Positions 41,534 to 44,978 of a stretch of 44,978 bases of DNA are shown piece after piece. The DNA comes from Oscillospiraceae bacterium (GTDB lineage Bacteria > Bacillota > Clostridia > Oscillospirales > CAG-272). The position numbers were made by a program, and so were the translations under genes. The stretch covers positions 1 to 44,978 of the forward strand of contig SVTT01000005.1 of NCBI GenBank assembly GCA_015063625.1, read 5' to 3'. A model generated the notes under the pieces. That model worked only from the letters and a program-made list of their open reading frames with translations, was not told the DNA's origin and did not search any database. Each line of letters opens with the position of its first letter. The stretch's first letter is position 1.

Positions 41534-41771
41534 CAAAAAAGGCTATGCCGATGAGCAGGAAACAAATAAGAAGTCAGCGCAGAATGTTCTTGTGTCAAAG
41601 GCTCCCTCCGAGAGGGAGCTGGCGCCGCAGGCGACTGAGGGAGAGTGCGCGACTGAGGGAAAGCAATTGCGATATGGCGAGATATCAATTTTTGGTGTAC
41701 GCAGGCTCCTTCCACCGCAAGCGGTCCCTCTTCCTCCCGGAGGAAGGCTTTTTCATACTTCCCGTAAGGCA
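41534..41771. repeat. Intergenic repeat-like stretch without gene
   Basis: Contains ggctccctccgagagggagctgg (41600-41622 region), gcgactgaggg twice (about 41631 and 41648) and a later relative ggctccttccaccgcaagcgg ending in a tcctcccggagga stem (about 41734-41746). It is low in coding potential. It looks like a mosaic of short dispersed extragenic repeats common in gut Firmicutes; that family link is from memory, not a search. Confidence 0.5.
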
Positions 41772-41807
41772 GCAAAAAACACTTATGGAGATTGCTTGCC
41801 ATAAGTG
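41772..41807 (-). terminator. Terminator for the leftward unknown gene
   Basis: Read leftward, stem cacttatgg/ccataagtg (41799-41807 with 41780-41788) is followed by a run of T (AAAAAA on the plus strand at 41774-41779). It lies 94 nt after the stop of the 41901 gene. Confidence 0.75.
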
Positions 41808-41900
41808 CCTTTGCCGTTACTTTTGCCATAGATTTTGCAGTCCTTAATTCAGGCATACGAAGCACTGCGTATGTGGACACAAATGCAAAATGATGAATTA

Positions 41901-42926
41901 TTATTGGTCGGTATTAAGCTCCTTCATGACCGATTTTACAAACTCCGGCAGCTCCAGCTTTGCCGCCTCCTCCTTCAGTCGATTCAGACCGAATACGTAG
42001 TGGCGCGAAAGGGGAACGGGTGCGCGCAGCTCCTGCAAGGAAAGCTCGGTGGGTGCAAAGGAGAAGGAAATGTGAAGTATGTGCTTGTCGTCGGTATCCG
42101 CACCGCAGAAGAACTGCATGCCCCGTGCCTTTGCGGTGTGCGCCGCAAAGGCAAATTCGGGCAAGGGATCATCGGGCACGTCGGCTTCAAAGAAGGCGTC
42201 CACAACGGGAATGCCGCTGCCGTTGAGCTCGATGGTCAGGTACAGCGACTGCTCGGCGGCAATGCGGCGCACGGTCAAAAACAAGGATGTCAGCATGGAT
42301 AGGAAAAAGGGATAATCAGTGCGGTAATTCGGCTCGTTATCCACGCCGCGCAGCTCATAGCCGAGGAGGCATCCGCAAGCGGCGCCGAGGTGTGCGGCAA
42401 GGTCAAGCTCTGCGGTCGCCACGTCAAACCATGATTTTCCGTAGCCGCCGCTGAAGTGGAAAAGATTCAGCGCATCGTAAAACCATCTGCCGCATGCCTC
42501 TCGCTCCTCCGGTCTTGAAAGGGTGCTTTTGTAAAGAGAGGTGCCCGAAAAGACCAGCGCACCCTCAAAGAGCTCACGGCAATCGAAGGGGCGCGCAAGA
42601 AAGCAGGCGTCCTCCCCGACAGGGACTACGGCGATCAACAGACGCGTGGCGGAAAAGCTGCGGCGGATGATGAGCAGCGGCGACCGTGCACCCTGCATCA
42701 AAAACGCGCTCTCCGAGGGCAGATGGCGTTGCATCTCACGCACCTCATCGCGAGGCACGCGCAGAGCGCGAAAAAGATTGTAGGCGCTTTTTTCGGGCAC
42801 CCCGTCCATGGGTGCTCCGAGAATATTACCTTCCCTGTCGGTCAGGAAGAGCGAATACCGTGCCGATGTCCTCCCGTCAATGCTGCCCTTGCGGCAGACG
42901 ATGGGTGGGAGCTTGGAGGAATACAA
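41901..42926 (-). CDS. Protein of unknown function, possibly degenerate sensor-like
   Basis: A protein of about 341 aa without signal peptide or membrane segment. The N-terminal part (ARYSLFLTDREGNILGAP) recalls a PAS-like sensor strand pair. The C-terminal part (RIAAEQSLYLTIELNGSG...PEFAFAAHTAKARGMQFFCG...HILHISFSFAP) has the outline of a GHKL ATPase but lacks its N and G boxes. These are impressions, not assignments. The TTG at 42926 with aaaggag is preferred to a TTG at 42977, which lies inside the trkH terminator. Confidence 0.65.
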   Translation of the reverse strand: MYSSKLPPIVCRKGSIDGRTSARYSLFLTDREGNILGAPMDGVPEKSAYNLFRALRVPRDEVREMQRHLPSESAFLMQGARSPLLIIRRSFSATRLLIAVVPVGEDACFLARPFDCRELFEGALVFSGTSLYKSTLSRPEEREACGRWFYDALNLFHFSGGYGKSWFDVATAELDLAAHLGAACGCLLGYELRGVDNEPNYRTDYPFFLSMLTSLFLTVRRIAAEQSLYLTIELNGSGIPVVDAFFEADVPDDPLPEFAFAAHTAKARGMQFFCGADTDDKHILHISFSFAPTELSLQELRAPVPLSRHYVFGLNRLKEEAAKLELPEFVKSVMKELNTDQ

Positions 42927-42975
42927 GAGAGCAGAGCTCCTTTCTTTTTTTGGGATGATATGGGTATGCTCGGGC

Positions 42976-43018
42976 AAAAAAGCTGTCGATGCGTTCTAGC
43001 GGCGTCGGCAGCTTTTTT
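42976..43018 (-). terminator. Terminator after trkH
   Basis: A 17-bp stem (42976-42992 with 43002-43018, two G-U pairs) with T-runs on either strand. It ends the trkA-trkH transcript. Confidence 0.9.
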
Positions 43019-43024
43019 GATGCT

Positions 43025-44461
43025 TTATGTCTTTTTGAAGGTTCCGGGGGAGAAGAGCAGCAGCATGGGGAAGAGCTCAAGGCGACCTGCCAGCATGTCG
43101 AAGATGAGAATGAGCTTGGAGGGAGCCGAGAAAAAGCTGAAGTTTTGCGTGGGACCGACCATGGAAAGACCGGGACCGACGTTGTTCAGCGTCGCTGCCA
43201 CCGAGGTGAAGCAGGTGACAAGATCGTGTCCGTCGATCGAGATCAGCAGGAACGAGAGCACGAAGATCAAAAGGTAGCAGATCATATAGGAGTTGACCGA
43301 GCGCACCACCTCGTGCTCCACAGGGCGCGCGTCGACCGAGATCTTTTTGATCTGCTTGGGGTGGAGCGCCAGCTTCAATTCGCGCAGAGCACCCTTGCAG
43401 AGAATGATGATACGTGATACCTTGATGCCGCCGCCCGTGCTGCCCGCGCAGGCGCCGATGAACATCAGCGTCACCAGAATACCCTTGGAAAGCGAGGGCC
43501 AGAGATCAAAGTCTGCGGTGGCGAAGCCCGTAGTCGAGATGATCGAGGACACAGTGAAGAAGGAGTGGCGGAAGGCGTCCCCGAGATTGGAGAAGAGGGA
43601 ACGGACGTTCAGCGCGATGATGACGCCCGAAAAAAGCACGATGAGCACAAAGGCGCGGATCTCCTCGTTAAAGGCGTCCTTCCATTTTTCGCGAAGCGCC
43701 AGATAATAGGAGCTGAAATTGAGGGAAAAGAGCACCATAAAGACTGTGACCACGATCTGGATATAGGGGGAAAAGCTGCCAATGCTGCTGTTGAGAAAGC
43801 CAAAGCCGCCGGTTCCTGCCGTTGAAAAGGAGGTCAGCATGGCCTCAAAGGCGGTCATTCCGCCGCAAAGGAGCATGATGAATTCGATCAGCGTCAGCAC
43901 GAAGTAGAGCGCGTAGAGGATCAGCGCCGTGGTGCGCACGCGAGGCACCAGCTTGCTGACCGAGGGACCGGGGCTCTCCGCCTTCATGATGTGCATGTTT
44001 TGTCCACCCGAGAGGGGAAGAAAGGCGAGGATAAAGACCAGCACGCCCATGCCGCCCACCCAGTGGGTAAAGCTGCGCCAGAAGAGGATCGAACGGGGCA
44101 GGACCTCTACGCTTGGGAAAATGCTTGCGCCCGTGGTGGTAAAGCCGGAAACGATCTCAAAGAGCGCGTCGACATAGGAGGGGGTCACGCCCGAGATATA
44201 GAGGGGCATCGCGCCGAACAGGCTGAGTAGGATCCAGCTGAGCGATACGATCAGAAAGCCCTCCCTTGAATAAAGAGTGGTGGATGTCGGCTTTTTCAGA
44301 ACCAGTAAAAGCCCTGCGGCAAGGCATGCGGCAACCGACCATAAAAAGGCGGCAAGCACGTGCTCGGAGAGCACCAGGGCACACACCGTCGGCAGGAGAA
44401 GAAAGAGGGCTTCAAAAAGAAGGATCCAGCCGAGGGTATATTTGATCATGCGGTAGTTCAT
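43025..44461 (-). CDS. trkH: Potassium uptake protein TrkH
   Basis: A 478-aa membrane channel subunit with about ten membrane segments. The four pore-loop signatures are SGFTTTGAS, FSTAGTGGFG, SSIISTTGFAT and AATLNNVGPG, each with the central glycine that forms the K+ filter. GACAGSTGGGIKVSR is also typical. It lies 6 nt after trkA on the same strand; TrkA is its nucleotide-binding regulatory partner. Confidence 0.95.
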   Translation of the reverse strand: MNYRMIKYTLGWILLFEALFLLLPTVCALVLSEHVLAAFLWSVAACLAAGLLLVLKKPTSTTLYSREGFLIVSLSWILLSLFGAMPLYISGVTPSYVDALFEIVSGFTTTGASIFPSVEVLPRSILFWRSFTHWVGGMGVLVFILAFLPLSGGQNMHIMKAESPGPSVSKLVPRVRTTALILYALYFVLTLIEFIMLLCGGMTAFEAMLTSFSTAGTGGFGFLNSSIGSFSPYIQIVVTVFMVLFSLNFSSYYLALREKWKDAFNEEIRAFVLIVLFSGVIIALNVRSLFSNLGDAFRHSFFTVSSIISTTGFATADFDLWPSLSKGILVTLMFIGACAGSTGGGIKVSRIIILCKGALRELKLALHPKQIKKISVDARPVEHEVVRSVNSYMICYLLIFVLSFLLISIDGHDLVTCFTSVAATLNNVGPGLSMVGPTQNFSFFSAPSKLILIFDMLAGRLELFPMLLLFSPGTFKKT

Positions 44462-44467
44462 AGGACC

Positions 44468-44978
44468 TCACTTCAGAACGTCGGTGATGTCGTGCAGAGG
44501 CATCAGCTCGGAAACGATGACCACGCGATCGCCGATGCGGATCTCGTCGTAGCCGCGGGGGATGATGACCTGTCTGTCGCGCAGGATCGCGGCGATCAGC
44601 ACGTTGTTTTTGAATTTCAGCTGCGAAAGCGGGATCCCCGTGATGGCAGATTCCTGCTTTACGATGAATTCGGACGCCTCCACCTTGCCCTTGATGATGT
44701 TGTAAAGCGTTTCCACGTTGGTGCCGATGGTGTTTTGCATGGCACGGACAAAGCGCACGATCATGTCGGAGGCAATGTTTTTGGGGTAGATGATGGAATC
44801 AAGGTCAAGATGGCGCACCACGTCGTCAAAATCAAAGCGGTTGATCTTGGTGATGATCTTGCCCTTTCCGGCGCTTTTGGCGTAAAGAGAAAGGAGAATG
44901 TTTTCCTCGTCAAGGTTGGTCAGCGCCACGAAGGCGCCTGTGGCGGCAAGACCCTCTTCAAGCAGAGTGTCGCGGTCA
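44468..44978 (-). CDS. trkA: Trk potassium-uptake regulator TrkA, partial
   Basis: The C-terminal 169 residues of TrkA; the gene begins outside the window. Visible are the end of a second NAD-binding (RCK_N) domain (GAFVALTNLDEENILLSLYAKSAGK, DSIIYPKNIASDMIVRFVR) and a complete second RCK_C domain (SEFIVKQESAITGIPLSQLKFKNNVLIAAILRDRQVIIPRG...IGDRVVIVS). It binds NAD(H)/ATP and gates TrkH, encoded next. A start inside the window at 44929 would cut the domain and is not real. Confidence 0.93.
   Translation of the reverse strand, partial: DRDTLLEEGLAATGAFVALTNLDEENILLSLYAKSAGKGKIITKINRFDFDDVVRHLDLDSIIYPKNIASDMIVRFVRAMQNTIGTNVETLYNIIKGKVEASEFIVKQESAITGIPLSQLKFKNNVLIAAILRDRQVIIPRGYDEIRIGDRVVIVSELMPLHDITDVLK

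Noticed and set aside
42927-42977. Upstream TTG start at 42977 for the unknown leftward gene
   Set aside because: It falls inside the trkH terminator hairpin and has no ribosome site; TTG at 42926 has aaaggag.

Overview
The window looks like chromosome of an anaerobic, fairly GC-rich Clostridia-type Firmicute. The evidence is a T-box leader on cysteine genes, a NiaR repressor closing the NAD operon, an SLH-domain surface protein, an electron-bifurcating NfnAB pair, AGGAGG ribosome sites and many TTGACA-17-TATAAT promoters. Species cannot be named from the sequence alone.

Left chromosomal part (1-6.8 kb): the end of an extragenic repeat, a PHP-domain hydrolase, a cytoplasmic Cu/Zn-SOD-like protein, the operon nadA-nadB-nadC-niaR for de novo NAD synthesis with its own repressor, and a split chromate transporter pair ending in a strong terminator.

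Central accessory part (6.8-24.1 kb): sixteen tightly packed rightward genes resembling the packaging and particle module of a short-tailed (podovirus-like) phage. They are small terminase, TerL, portal, a 39-aa protein, scaffold-like protein, HK97-type capsid, adaptor, a 1028-aa nozzle-like protein, fibre proteins (one with a C-type-lectin-like end of the kind diversified by retroelements), and three membrane proteins. After a terminator comes a divergent switch: a leftward 105-aa regulator-like gene and a rightward LexA/CI-like S24 repressor, separated by operator palindromes and two strong promoters. No integrase, replication gene, endolysin or tape measure is visible, yet every reading frame is intact. 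A 21-bp box is repeated exactly upstream of the terminase genes and upstream of the scaffold/capsid genes, each time 7 nt before a -10-like hexamer. The simplest model is that the SOS-cleavable repressor holds down the small regulator, which activates the two boxed promoters. A domesticated, GTA-like or otherwise non-autonomous particle locus is the most interesting reading of the window.

Right chromosomal part (24.1-45 kb): nagB, a phosphohexomutase and a NahK-like sugar kinase (amino-sugar use); leftward gdhA-nfnA-nfnB-glycerol-1-phosphate dehydrogenase (glutamate, NADPH and lipid backbone); an SLH surface protein; a TIM-barrel-like unknown; an AlbA_2/Schlafen-type regulator; a secreted unknown; a cysteine T-box followed by cysE-cysS, with a second copy of the 230-bp repeat lodged between T-box and cysE; a small lipoprotein; an unknown protein; and trkH-trkA (potassium uptake), with trkA cut by the window end.
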